In this document: positions 12,650-24,442 of the stretch, piece after piece
How the letters are laid out: each line of letters opens with the position of its first letter
How positions within the stretch are numbered: the stretch's first letter is position 1
Assembly (NCBI GenBank): GCA_013368375.1
Contig: JAACJP010000016.1
Span: 744,001-808,000, forward strand
Length of the DNA: 64,000 bases
Source: Tricholomella constricta
Taxonomy: Eukaryota > Basidiomycota > Agaricomycetes > Agaricales > Lyophyllaceae
Direction: 5' to 3'
Notes under the pieces: model-generated
The model's database searches: none
What the model saw: only the letters and a program-made list of their open reading frames with translations
Told to the model about the DNA's origin: nothing
Position numbers and translations under genes: made by a program

Positions 12650-13910
12650 TGCAGCGTTCCATTTTTAGTCCCGGATGCTCTACGATCGTAAGGGCCAAGC
12701 ATGAGAGAATGAATGATGGTAAGCACTGGCAGGACGCAATGGAAGTAAGCTTTTGACGCAAAAGGGATACGATTACCTTTGTTAGCGCGATTGTGACTCC
12801 GCCGTCGAGGAAACGCCACTTCTTTCTCGACGCGTTGTACAACGTGTTGTATCATTGGCCGTATGAGATACGCCCCATACGTAGAAAGTGGGGGATTTTC
12901 AACTCGGGGGCTTCTCAAGTCCGGGGTACGGCGCTAAAGATTAATAATTCAATGAATACATATGTTCAAACACTCATCTGCCAGTCATTTTGCCTCTAAG
13001 CCGGATAGGCATTGTAGTTACCCTTGCGAGATAAGAGAAGACCCATACAATGGAAGGGATTCGGAGGAGTGACTCAGGATCAGAGGAGCAGGAGAATGTT
13101 TGACGTCTTTCTTCGCTTGAGGAGAGATGGGCGCCAAGATCGACAGCATCATGTTCAAGAGTATATGACAGGGGCGCGTCGCATACGTAAAGCCGTTGAA
13201 TAGGGTACCGTCCAATACGCACTGCAGATAGGAAATGGGGCGTATTGGCTCTTGTGAGAACAATATATCGGAACGGTGGACGACAGCGAGAAGTGGGCTC
13301 TACTCGCTGTGAGAATCCAGGTGGATCCAAATAAGACACGCAGATGTATCCGCCCCGGATCAAAATAAGCCATATGGGCGGCCAGCTTCGAGCACTATGG
13401 TCTTAAGCTTGGCTGAGAGGAACAGCTGGATGAACCAAGAATTTTTTTTTTTCTTTTTAAGGGCGTCAAATTTATCATACGGGGCGCTGAGATGTCAGCT
13501 GAATTCACTACACCGAGTTGATTTGATCTGGTTTGTTTTTATATAGCACCGGCGAGTGCGTGATGCCCGCCGTTGCTCCACCTTCATCATCGATATCGCG
13601 CTGGCTGGACTACTTATTGTTGGCCATCGTCGCGGCGATTACCACCAGCCGAGTTGTTGTTCAACGCCTCACAGAATACCGTCCTCCGTACCGCACGCTC
13701 TCTCAATGCCCTGCGACTCCCACTTTAGAGCATCGACGCCTACGCGTCTTTGACAAATACAGGATTCGATATGGTTGTTGTGTAATACATGTAGACGCAT
13801 AAGATAAGCCTAGTTCAAGTTTCGAGTATGGCGCTCTGTCAATAAATAGAAAGACTGCATGTACATAAGGAACGCATAATACCGCAGCCGGAACGGGATG
13901 GAAGACTAGA
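12650..13910. other. Intergenic stretch upstream of laccase 3
   Basis: Only short frames without family features. A run of about 11 T's lies at 13441-13451. The left part is the laccase 3 promoter region. The right end is the 3' flank of the membrane-protein gene at 13911. Confidence 0.45.
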
Positions 13911-15473
13911 CTATTTCGTGGTGTAGAGGGGTAAGGTCTCCACAGAAGGGTCCTCTCTACGAAGTGCAGGTCGAAACAGCGCCTCCCTCTGCTTCCTCAT
14001 CGCGCGAGTCTGTTCGATCGTTGCCGGGTTGTATCCCTCCGCGGTGAACATCGAGGAGGCATCACCCATCGAAAGGAAACTGCCCTCACCGGCCTTGCTC
14101 ACCGGGAGAATTGGTGGGACGTCAAGCGGGACAGGATGTGGACCCCGGGGCCGGAATGTTACGGAAGGAGGCGGGGGGCGAAGCGGTTTTGGAAGCGAGA
14201 TGAATAGGTTCTTGGTCCCTTGTAAATTTGATGAGGATGGGGAAGCTGGAGCGTGACCCCGCCGCTTCCATAGGAAGATTGCGAGGACGATGAGGTTGAT
14301 GAACATGGCGCCGCCGATGACGCTGCCTGCGATTATACCAGTGGTACGCGAGCTTTTGGTCATACGGGCGCCCGAAGATGGGGAAAATGTAGGGGAACAT
14401 GCAGGGCTGGGGCTGCTGGATGGTGGTGGGCTTGGGAACGGCGATGAATATGGCTCGGTGTGGACGTAGAGGTAATCCAGAGTGAGCGGCATCTGGCCTT
14501 CCTCACCGTTGTACGAGACGGCGAGTGAATGAGAGCCTTGCGGTAGCTCTTCTGTAGTGAATAATACTGGGTTATATGATGTCATACCTCGCAGCAGCGT
14601 GTCCAGTCTGAAGTGTGTTGGCTGGTTATTGTCGATAGAGTAACTTCCCGATGATGGGCCATACATATAGCCTTCAGGGATGATGCCGACCCAGGTAAGC
14701 CTTTTGCCTGAAAGGAATTGACTCATTGAGAGGATGAATGAAATATTCAAACGCTACGTACCCGTGAATTTGAACGTCGCCCACGAACCCCTCAGGGTCG
14801 TGTAATTGCCGATTTCATTCAGTGGTTTCCAAGATGGTTCATAACAAATACTGGGATCATTATTTTCGACTTTCAGAACAATGTCCGAGTTGTCAGGTGT
14901 GGTGGCTGCGGCCATGGTCGAAGGTGTGAATAGCAGGTAATCGAGCGAGAATCTTTTGGATGCTGTGACCATGATCTTGAGTACATGGGGATGGTCCTCC
15001 AGGCCGTTGGTCTCGCAAAGAGCCAGGTGATTGTCCTTAGGATGTCGAAAGGAAGAAGTGGTGCTTATAGGAACGCCGTCCACTAGACATTCCCAGCCCT
15101 GTCCCTGCACTGCATCGTTGAATGGCTTTGCCGTACCAAAAGCGGCAATCGAGGTGCCTGGGACAAAAAGATTAGTATGGGATCCCTCCTTGAAAGTAGG
15201 CATAAACTGCTCACCAATAAATGAGAACAAGAGATTGGCTTCCTTGGAGGGTACCACACTGTGAGAAGTGCCATTGTACGGGGAACCGAACATTCCAGGA
15301 TTCAAATTCCCGAGGCCATGAGGATCCGTCGACCATCCGTCTTCAGAGTAGTGGATACGTTCATCTGAGTCATCCACCACGACTTTCCCAGTGAGAAGAT
15401 TCATGAAAAAATAAAGAACAGAAGGATGAAATGTGTGGAAGGGGAAAAGGAGAAGAAACGGATATTCTGGCAT
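13911..15473 (-). CDS. Single-pass membrane protein with extracellular beta-rich region, function unknown
   Basis: Start ATG at 15473, with a hydrophobic N-terminus (PFLLLFPFHTFHPSVLYFF). Next come about 280 extracellular-type residues with VDDSDERIHYSEDGWS near the N-terminus, then a Ser/Pro-rich stalk. One clear transmembrane helix (GIIAGSVIGGAMFINLIVLA) is followed by the basic stop-transfer WKRRG and a Pro-rich cytoplasmic tail ending at the stop at 13911. The exons join across an intron near 14720-14763 (KFTG to GKRLTW). A second, stop-free 57-nt intron (GTGAGC...TCCCAG, about 15155-15211, containing ACTAAT) probably splits FSFI from GTSIAAFGT. This layout (VDDSD...Y, two beta modules, stalk, TM, tail) is common in Agaricomycete genomes and, as far as I know, functionally uncharacterised. 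The first dozen residues are uncertain. Confidence 0.75.
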
Positions 15474-16790
15474 CAAAGAGCAGCTGGGAGATACTAAGAG
15501 GCGATGCTGGCACAGGATAGTTCGCTACATCTTTGATTCAGACATTGTACATGGTTGAAAATGGCCTTTCGAGATGATCATGGATGGATGATCAAGCCGA
15601 CCCCAGCCACGTTGACGAAGCTGATGACTACCTGTTACGATCGTTTCACGAGAGTAACTGTTGAGTAAATGAGCCCATCAGTATTGTACCTTCGCAGTAT
15701 GAAATTGAAGCTACCTAAAACGAGGTCTGAGGCAATCAACTAGGCCGAGTTTCGAAGCCCGAGAACTTCGGGCAATGAGTATTTTGCACGGACTTGAGAG
15801 AATTCACGAGCTTAGATGGGTTGACGCATGGGAAAAGGACCTCACCAAGTCCTAAACAGATTCCGTTCTGGTTGATAAGAGGCTCTGTGCGCAAACTGCA
15901 GCGTCGAAGCAACTTTGAAGTTTGAACGAGACCAGGACGCCACGTGAGAGCCACGCAGTGGAACGCACTGCATAATGCCGTGATCCGAATCGTGGTCTGC
16001 CGCCGCATCATTCACCACCGTTTGGCATCTGCTCTTGGACTCTCCCTGACTGGATCCCTGCTGAGCTGTGGAAACCTACCTTCTTACGTGAACTCTTTTC
16101 CTATGTGCGGAGAGCCGGTCCGATAAATTTGGGAATCGTGGCTTCGCAAGGCTGAAAATCAAGTACGACTGTCACGACTAACATGGCGAGTTTAGATGCT
16201 CAATCTCGTCTGGGTAGCCGCGAAGCTCATACGTGGGTCTTCAGGCAATTGTCTGTCTTAGGGGGTCTTACTCTGTCTTACGATACCCATACACGCGAGA
16301 AGTGGCTTGTCCGACCTTGTTAATATATGATACACAGTATGCCTCCGACGCTCTACAAGTCCAATGACTTCGCGTGCCGACGCCATGATCACTTTGCTCT
16401 CATTGCTTGGCCACCACACTACTGCTTTAGGTGCTCACGTCTTTCTGTGCCCGGTTAATGTATGGTCCTCATCTCGAAGACACACTCCACCTTCCCCAAC
16501 GCCGGTACCACAGCGGAGCGCGTGCGATGGGAATAAATTTACCTGTGAGATGCAATACTGGATGTGCTTTGGATGATTCAAACCTTTCTCACCCCTCTAA
16601 TTTGGCGGTAGATCGAATCACAATCGGCAAAGCGTGTTATCAAGGGTGCGCATTTGTAGAATGAGTATGGGTGTCGAATTGAAGCCACAAAGAAGCTGCG
16701 CGATATTCGGGTTTTCTACGACCAAGACATTGTTGTGGATTTCAACACAGTCTCTTGAAGATTTTGACTGCCTATTGCGTCCAACAAGCT
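15474..16790. other. Intergenic stretch, no gene recognised
   Basis: Short frames on both strands, none with a recognisable motif and none forming a plausible exon chain. The region precedes a family remnant at about 16795-17225. Confidence 0.45.
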
Positions 16791-16794
16791 TTCG

Positions 16795-17225
16795 AAAAAC
16801 TGCAGCGCTGACACGTCACAGGCAGGCAACATCTGTAACGTCAAGGAGGCATTTGTAGATGAGGTCATCCGGGGGGAGTTCACTGAAACCTTTCCCAATT
16901 TCGTTTGCGAGACATCTGAATTGAGCCTTTGTTTCGCAATGAGGAAGACAGTTAGTTGGGAGATGAAGCAACATACGCACTACTCAGGGTAACGAAGAGG
17001 TTCGTTGCCACGATGTTCTGATGGGTTGGTATTTCCAGCCTTCGAAGGTTGTCGTAAGGCTTTGCGATAATGCGTTTGTAGCCTGGTTTAGGACGCCAGA
17101 GCGCGTCCGTGAGTTCTGTAAAACGAGCCTTAGCGTCAAAACACTCTCCGAACTTTCCATCCATGAGCGTTTCAACTGGGGAGCTGCTGTCGAGACTACG
17201 GACAATGAAGTACAATGGTGAAAGC
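16795..17225 (-). pseudogene. Remnant of an MGQY/F-box-like gene (paralogue of the gene at 53961)
   Basis: The minus strand encodes pieces that align closely with the intact gene at 53961-55133. FGECFDAKARFTELTDALWR and PGYKRIIAKPYDNLRRLE correspond to FGECFGALGRSAEVMDALWR and PGYKRIIAKPYDSLKSE; then ELPPDDLIYKCLLDVTDVAC corresponds to ELVGLIYECLIDVTDVAC. The intron after the first exon is kept, including an AACTAAC branch-site-like motif. The ATG region is altered, a deletion of about 4 nt after the DVTDVAC codons breaks the frame, and the C-terminal half, including the GxWAGxRLICIGDY segment, is absent. It is a truncated dead copy. Confidence 0.75.
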
Positions 17226-17421
17226 AGGAGGCAAGTACTGTGAGTTGAGATCGGATTTTATCAGACCATTAGGGGTCTAGTAAAGGGGACGCTGTCTCAG
17301 CTAATCAACTACCGTTCGAAGGAACGCACTTAACCATAGTGCTCAACGAAGACATTGAATTGGACACTGCAGAGAATGAGGATATAAAGTATGGACAGGC
17401 CAAAAAAAAATGAAATCTCGC

Positions 17422-17914
17422 TCAAAGGGTCAAAAAATTACGAAGTTTTTGGATGCGTATATCAATAGGGTCGTTGTTCGTGATCCCAAAGTCCTCGTTG
17501 TAGAAGATGATGAGGGCGAGGATGTCGGCGTTTTCATAGGCGTTGGTATCAGTGTTGAAGCTTGGGGGTAAGGTCCCAATAGCCGCGGGTTGAGCTGGTG
17601 CAACGAGGTCGTGTTGTACTAGGTCCTGGTCGGACACAGCACGAGCCAGGACTAGGCCATGGCCAGGGATCTGAGAAGGAAGATATTGGACATGAGAAAC
17701 AAGGGAGTAATATGTAGCTATTCAACCAACTTACAGTCTTTTGCAGTGGATCCAAAAGATGAGGCGATTGGACACGGGAATTACGGCGTAGAACTCGAAA
17801 ATTGTACATGCTTGCGAGGAATGTACGTTTGAAATCTTGCATATCACCGTTGATTACGTGGATTTGACGGTTTACCGCCTGTAGTTCGTACAATAAGTCT
17901 ATCTGGGGTTGCAT
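17422..17914 (-). CDS. Short coiled-coil protein of an Agaricomycete family, function unknown
   Basis: Two exons. The first starts at ATG 17914 (MQPQIDLLYELQAVNRQI) and has heptad-like spacing. It is joined by an intron (GTAAGTTGG...TTCTCAG, about 17662-17736) to a second exon reading IPGHGLVLARAVSDQD...ILALIIFYNEDFGITNN...IRIQKLRNFL, ending at TGA 17422-17424. The combination of an N-terminal helix, a conserved P-G-H-G at the exon junction and a C-terminal L..FYN.DFG......R...L..F signature defines a small protein family that I recognise from Agaricomycetes; no function is known to me. The start may lie further upstream. A decayed relative is at 51198-51790. Confidence 0.6.
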
Positions 17915-17929
17915 CGCGGTGAACTTCAA

Positions 17930-18480
17930 GGATATGGTGAGACGTTCATGAGAGGTTCATAAGACGGTGACGTAATTACTGATAAGATAAGATAACGTTC
18001 CACAGCGGATTCGAACACAGGATTCCCATCTGCTAATGTACACCTCATCAGATCCTAGGCAGTTGGTGCGATGGCGGTTCATCTGCAGGGAGGAGGAGGA
18101 TGAGGAGAATGAACAGCGGTAACGGAAGATGAACAACACGTGGCCTGAATCAGGGCCGGGCACTTACAGCCATCTCCCGTTCATCCCCTTTCACCAGCTG
18201 CCGTGTTTGCTTTGGCTAGCAAATCTGCGGTTCCAGGGAGTTTGTCTGTCTCCACCGCATCATGAAATGCGACACATCGAGCACTACAGTGAATGCGATT
18301 TCTGCCACCAGCTACAGCATTTTGCATCCGACCGGCAGGAGCAGGTGTCGCTGCACGTCTATGCCTTAAACAACACAGTGTATGAACTCCACCACATGAA
18401 AAGTTCGAACGATCTGTAGGCGGAGGACGAGGAGGTCAAGGCGGTGAGTCGTTGTGACTTTGATCCTGTAATTCTGAGCT
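17930..18480. other. Intergenic stretch
   Basis: No supported gene. A GATAAGATAAGATAAC motif lies near 17981-17995. A minus-strand GTTCGAATCC near 18006-18015 resembles a tRNA T-loop, but no cloverleaf can be folded around it. Confidence 0.4.
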
Positions 18481-18990
18481 CGTTTCTTCAATACAAAGCG
18501 CTGAAGTGAACTCAAGCACTCTCACAATAGCGACGAGGACGAAGAAACTGTTCGAGGATGCGACAGCCATGGTGAGTACTCTTGAGACGATCTCTCGAAC
18601 ATTTCGTTGATTTTTTCGACTCATCGTCGCCGTAGACAGAATTCACGTACAAAACAGCGATGACCCAGGCACTGGCGGAGACCCGCGGGATTAGAGCTAT
18701 GTTGATGGTGCCGATTGCGATGGGTGTAGGAGATCCGGATAGCTGATGTTCGTCTCGTACCCTATGTTTCCGAGGAGCCGGAGGACGCGTCAGAGTCGAG
18801 CTTCAAATGGACAACCGCGCCATCCAAGTTCCGTATGTCTTCCTTCTAATTTCTCAAACGCTCTCCCCAATGTCAACGGCGCCACCATTACGATTAAAAT
18901 TCTGAACCATAAGCCCCGACGCGGTGTCTGACAGGACGTCATCCACTGTAAAGTGAAGGAGGCTGACATCGAGTTGTTAGGTACATATAG
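18480..18990 (-). pseudogene. Remnant of an unknown gene upstream of orphan A (left), shared with the right copy
   Basis: On the minus strand, fragments such as TLGRAFEKLEGRHTELGWRG and INIALIPRVSASAWVIAV have counterparts beside the right orphan A copy at about 59765-59990 (ALGRAFEEFQGRRTKLGC, VNIALTPRVYTSV). Nucleotide similarity is clear but the frames are broken in both places. The pieces look membrane-protein-like, with short hydrophobic stretches, but I do not recognise a family. It seems to be a divergently oriented neighbour that was duplicated together with orphan A and then decayed. Confidence 0.35.
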
Positions 18991-19028
18991 GCAGCCGCAC
19001 CTCGCCAAGATCCTACAACATTTCAACC

Positions 19029-22000
19029 ATGATTAGCAATATCCTCGTAGCTCTTTCTATCAAGTCCAACATCTACCAGGTGCCTCTTGAGCTGGTCAGA
19101 CCATGCGAGCGTTACTTTACACCGATGGAGCACATTTTCCTCAATTCGAACACGGGAGAGCGTGAGAGGGCGATTGTCCTGACATACGTGCCCGAGAGGG
19201 CGGAGTTCAGGAAGAACACGGCGTTCATTAACTTGTACGTCGATATCGAGGAGTATCCGCTTTACGGACGGGGTATGTCTGCCCATTTGCCTTGAATTTG
19301 TTGCATACTCACTTTTACTTCTAGCCGGTGTCGCTCGCTTCTTACCTGAAGACCCGGTCCCCGCAGCTGGCTCAATGGATACTCTGACCCCGCCATCGAA
19401 TCTTTACACATCGTGTCAGGCGCCTCTCGCACAACAGGAGCGAGTCGAAGTGTTGGATGAAGTTCAGGATGCCAAAGCCAAGCTCGCCAACGTCGTTGCC
19501 AACATCCAGCAAGGGGTGGACTACGACAAGGAAGAGGAGACTAGAAGGCTACTCTTCAGCCTTGTCGAGCTCGAAGACATGAAGCTGCACGTCGCCACCA
19601 TGTCCGCCAACATCCAGAAGCTCCTCCCACCCGATATCAGGACATTGCTGGAAGAGTTTGATCGCGGCACCGACATCGAGTCCTTCGTCATTCGCGGCGT
19701 CGACACCAATGATCTCGTCGTCTCTCAGCCGCCACCTTCGCTCGCCGAGGTCTACGTCGACAAAGAGACAGGCGCCGCTGACACCAATGATCTCGTCGTC
19801 TCTCAGCTGCCACCTTCGCCCACCAAGGTCTACGTCAACAAAGAGACGGGCGCCGCTGACACCAATGATCTCGTCGTCTCTCAGCCGCCACCTTCGCCCG
19901 CCAAGGTCTACGTCGACAAGGAGACGGACGCCGTTGAAACCAATGATCTCGTCGTCTCTCAGCCGCCACCTTCGCCCGCCAAGGTCTACGTCGACAAAGC
20001 CACGGGCGCCACTGACCTCCAGGGCCGTCTCCAGCCAGCAGCCGCCTACATCGACACCAACAACAGCCTGGACTACGTCGAAACGCCAGCGCCAGCTCCC
20101 ACTTCCGCATACCGGGACATCCGCGGCGGCGCCCGCCCATCCAACAGCCAAGCCTCAGCCCCAGCCCCAGTACCAGAGTCGAAGTCGAAGTCGTACTCGT
20201 ACTGGGACGTCAAGACGCACAGCCCCAGCGTCTTCGTACCATGGCGCCCCCGCCCACCATCGTACTACATTTACCGCTCGCCCACCATTTCGCCCCTTCG
20301 CAGCAGCAACGCCAGTTCAGCCTCCCTCGCGCCCATCCCCCCGCTCATGCTCACGCTCTCGGGGACAAGCGACGGAACAAGCTATGGGGACACCCTCCTG
20401 GACATAGACTCGGACTCGGACTCGAACTCGAACTCGAACTCGGATTTGGGCGCGGCGGACGCGGCGCTGGTCCCGTCGCTCTCCTTCGAATGCGGCCTCT
20501 CGGACTGTAGGACGAGACATGGCCCGCTCCTCAGGGCGCGCGAGGGGGCACGGTGGGTCGCTGAGAGCAAGAGCCAGGAGGCGCCGCCTGCATCCCTTAC
20601 CGTTCCCGTTGTCCCCCCTGCACGACTCGGAGTCGAGGATGCGCCGGAGCCGGTTACCGTCGCCGTCGCCGTCGTTGAGCCTTTGCCGGTGGAGTTGTAT
20701 TGTGGTGTGGTGGTGGTGACTGGGTGTGCGTCGGGGCAGGGGTGGTCGCAGCTAGGGGAGGAGAAGGAGCAAGAGGAGATGGAGTCGGTGCTTGAGGCAG
20801 CGACAGCGATTGCGATTGGGAGTCCGAGCCCGAGTGCGAGACTGGCGGCTGGTGTGAGTCGGGATGTTGAGGGTGATGATGATGGTGCTGCTGAGAAGGA
20901 GATTACGGAATATTTGGAGACCGAAACCGACGACGACGACAAAGGGGATGTGGAGGAAGAAGAAGAGGACGCATCTTATGGTGGCGACCACGATGAAGTA
21001 CAGGATTCTGATCCTGACGTGCTGCTGCATGAGGGCGACAACGATGAGGATGGCGGCGTTCCGGGCACATATTCTGAAGGGGACGACGAGTACGAGAGTC
21101 AAGGCGAAGACGAAGAGGGTCCAGGCGTTGAGGATGAGGAGGAAGGGTCTGCCGCCGAAGCCTGCGATGTCGAGCAAGTCGGAACCGAGAATTCGCAGCT
21201 CGATATGGAGGCCAAAGCAAACGTCGAAGAGGCAGAAGTTGAGGATGAAGAGGAAAGGGGGTTTGCCGCCGAAGGAGCCTGCGACGTCGGGCAAGTCAAA
21301 ACCGAGGAATTGCAGCTTGATATGGAGGAGCGAGCGAGCTTGGTGGCCGAAGCAGACGTCGAAGACGCTTGCGTTCATATTCTTGATCTCGAGCCAGAAG
21401 AAATCAAAGCCTTCAGAGAGACTCGTCCGCCCGACATAGCTCCATCTGAAGATGACCCCGATCCTGCAAGTGTCGAGCACAAGTACAAGTCCGACTCCGA
21501 GATGGCGCTCGGCGCTGAATACGTGGCCCCAGCAGCCGTCAACGGAGACCTTGTCTCCAAGTTCGAGGACGAGGAGGCTCCCATTGCCGAAGAGTCACAG
21601 GAGACCCTCACGGAGCCGCCCATCTCCGCCCCCAACGAGGGTCTCGCTGCGGAAATGGGAGCCTCTTCCGACGACCAGCCGCTCGCCGCTGAATACGTGG
21701 CCCCAGCAGCCGTCTCCAAGTTCGAGGAGGCTCCCATTGCCGAAGAGTCACAGGAGACCCCCACGGAGCCGCCCATCTCCGCCCCCAACGAGGGTCTCGC
21801 TGCGGGAATAGGAGCCTCTTCCGAGGACCAGCCGCTCGCCTCTGAAGACATGGCCATGGCCCCAGCAGCCGTCTACGGAGATTTGGTCTCCAAGTTCGAG
21901 GACGAGGACGAGGACGAGGAGGCTCCCATTGCCGAAGACCCCACGGAGCCGCCCATCTCCGCCAACGAGGGTCCCGCTGCGGGAATGGGAGATCTCGAGA

Positions 22001-22938
22001 CCCTGGAGGGGATGGTGTCTCTGTGCCTTGAAGATCTACTCGCGATATACCGGGAGATTGAACTTGACACCACCGAAGCGCACGAATATGGACATGAACA
22101 TGAACATGAACACGCACACGCACATGAACACGAACTTTATGAGATGAACTCGGAGGGCTGTGATTATTCTTTGATATTCGAGTATGTAGAGGGCGCTGAG
22201 GAAGTGGAGGAGGAGGAGGAAGAAGAGGCAGATAGCCATACCGCATCCGGAGATCTAGCCCACTCGATGGATAGGGAGGCCGACTGTCTTGCGGAGCGAC
22301 CCGACTCGAAAGTAGAGATACAGCAGGCGGAGAAAACAGACGTCGTCAACGACACACACAGCCCACAGGACGATGATATAACAACACGAGCAGAGGACGA
22401 CGCACAGGCGCAGGCGGAGGACGGTGTCCATGTCGATGACGACGACCCGGATAGCCTGGAGGTCAATAATGTATTCGCAGTAGTCTTAGGTCTTGAGGTG
22501 GTGGTGGGTACGAAGCTGGGGAAGCAGGTGAAGGACGGCGTCGAAGCTGACGACGCGTTTACCCTGCACTCTGGTGGATTGATCTCGAATCTCGAAGGGG
22601 AACTGGCTCTGGATTTCTCGACAAGCAAGATGGACGACGGTGTTGATAACGGAGGTGATACGTCTCCCACGACAAATACAAATCGTGAAGACGACGATTC
22701 GGAGTCACTGGACGAGCGGAAGAGGCGGTCCATGATTGCTCAGGGAATACGTAGAGAGGTTCTGGTGAGCACTCGCCTTTGTCTTCTTCTCATCCGCCCG
22801 TACACTGACCCATTTTTCCGCTTTCCGCTTTCTCACTTAGTATGAAGATGATGTTCCTTCCACTCCAAAGAACAATTGGCACGCACACGAACGCGAACGT
22901 GAACACGTACACGAACACGAACACGAACACGCACACGC

Positions 22939-22973
<35 letters not shown>

Positions 22974-24442
22974 CACACGCACACGAACACGAACACGCAA
23001 ACGAACACGAGCCTTACGAGACGAACTCGGAAGGCCGCGACTATTCTTCGATATTCGTAGAGGGCGCTGAGGAAGAGGAGGAGAAAGAGGAAGAGGCAGA
23101 TAGCCATACCGCATCCGGAGATCTAGCCCAATCGACGGATGGGGAGGCCGACTGCCTTGCGGAGCGACCTAACTTGAGTGTAGAGATACAGCAGGCGGAG
23201 AAAGCAGATGTCGTCAACGACACATATAGCCGACAGGACGATATGACAACGCGAACGGAGGAAGAAGCACAAGCGCAGGCGGAGGATAGTGTCCATGTCG
23301 ATGATGACAACTCGGATAGTCTGGAGATCGATAATAAAGTTACAGTGCTTTTAGGTGTCGAGGAGGTGGTGGGTACGAAGCTGGAGGAGCAGGCGGAGGA
23401 CGGCGTCAAAGCTGGCGACGCATATAACCTGGTCTCAAATATCGACGAGGAACCGACCGATATGAAAGGTGCTCTGGATTCTTCGACAAGCAAGATGGAT
23501 GACGGTGTTGATAGCGGAGGTGAGACGTCTCCCCTGACAAATCGTGAAGACGACGAAAAATCACTGGACGAGCGGAAGAGGCGGTCCGTTATTGCTCAGG
23601 GAAAGCGAAGAGAGGGTCTGGTGAGTACTCGCCTTTGCCTTCATCTCATCCGCCCGTAATACTGACCATTTTCCGCTTTCCACTTCTTCCCTTAGTATGA
23701 AGATGAAGATGATGAAGTTCCTTCCACTCCGAAGAACAATCGATCGCGGCGCCCCCTCGACTCACCCACTTCTGAATCAGCAGAGCACCCAACGAGAACG
23801 AAGAAGAACCTTCGTGGCGTCTCTGCCATCTTCGGATTCACGCCCACCGCGCCCGAGCTTCTCCAGCGGCGGGAGAGCCTCACGCCTATCACGACCGATG
23901 CGAATCGAAAGCATTCCCCGTCGCGATCATTGCCATGTTTCAGGATGCTGAAGCTTAAAGGGACGGGTCGGCTCCTCAATGGGGCTTGGAAACCCTCTTC
24001 GGGAGGGAACGATTCGGAGGCGGTCAGTGGCTCTAGTCCGCGCAAACTGAAGAAGATGAAACCAGCGACGACGTTGTGGGGGAATGCGACGGCATATGGA
24101 TCACCGACACCAACACCAACACCGGCGCCGACTGCGACTGCGACTTCAACTGCCCCTGAAATTGCACGTTCTCCACGAAAAAGGGTTGTCTTTCCGTCGG
24201 AATTGTGGAGCTCGGCCGCTGCGCGCGAGCTGCCCGCGCCGGAGCCTGCGCCGAGTCTGAGTCCTGGTAAGAAGGGCGCTGGTGTGTGGGGAAACGCGAT
24301 GCGTGCATTGAGGCTGCCGAAGGAGGTAACAGAACCGAAGAAGGGCGCTGGTATATCGATCGCGCACGACGCGAAAGTGAACCTGGCTTTGCTTATGCCA
24401 AAGGCGGTGAGCGCTCAGATATATTACTCTAGGAAGCGATGA
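19029..24442 (+). CDS. Orphan A, left copy: very large acidic protein with His/Glu tracts, function unknown
   Basis: Four exons. Exon 1 (19029-about 19274) encodes MISNILVALS...LVRPCERYFTPMEH...DIEEYPLYGR, the most conserved part. Exon 2 (about 19326-22764) holds four 26-residue repeats (DTNDLVVSQPPPSPAKVYVD type), Pro/Ser-rich sequence, then long Glu/Asp-rich segments and a His-Glu tract near 22080-22135. Exons 3 and 4 each begin with a Y-E-D..VPSTPKNN sequence after a GT-AG intron (near 22765-22840 and 23622-23696). Exon 3 is a duplicate of the end of exon 2 with a longer His-Glu tract. Exon 4 is basic (FRMLKLKGTGRLLNGAW, SPRK motifs, VNLALLMPKAVSAQIYYSRK) and ends at TGA 24440-24442. There is no signal peptide or TM helix. 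The protein exceeds 1,600 residues. A diverged inverted copy lies at 55319-59630. I recognise no domain; the acidic middle and basic end would suit a scaffold or chromatin-type protein, but that is speculation. Confidence 0.75.
19702..20013 (+). repeat. Four 78-bp coding tandem repeats in orphan A (left)
   Basis: Four units of exactly 78 bp start at 19702, 19780, 19858 and 19936. Each encodes a 26-residue unit of the form (D/E)TNDLVVSQ.PPSP.KVYV.K.T.A. The period stays in frame. The homologous array in the right copy (58640-58957) also has four units. Confidence 0.9.
22080..23745 (+). repeat. Internal tandem duplication of about 0.8 kb spanning an exon-intron boundary
   Basis: The block from the first His-Glu tract through the conserved ADSHTASGDLA, CLAERP, EIQQAEK, SLDERKRRS and intron donor to YEDDVPSTPKNN (about 22080-22883) recurs at about 22890-23745 with the same motif order. 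The junction lies where PSTPKNN runs directly into the second His-Glu tract. The right orphan A copy has only one such block. Confidence 0.8.

Noticed and set aside
17990..18070. tRNA-like GTTCGAATCC on the minus strand
   Set aside because: The T-loop consensus is present but the T-stem pairs badly and no matching acceptor stem exists at the expected distance.
19702..20013. Possible CRISPR-like array
   Set aside because: Units are contiguous with no unique spacers, in frame, and in a eukaryotic coding sequence.
19549..20151. 200-codon minus-strand frame with repeated FVDVDLGGRRW units
   Set aside because: It is the reverse complement of the 78-bp coding repeats of orphan A, and the repeat period keeps the shadow frame open.
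22790..23114. Minus-strand frames rich in Val/Arg/Phe alternation
   Set aside because: They are shadows of the His-Glu codon repeat, not membrane proteins.
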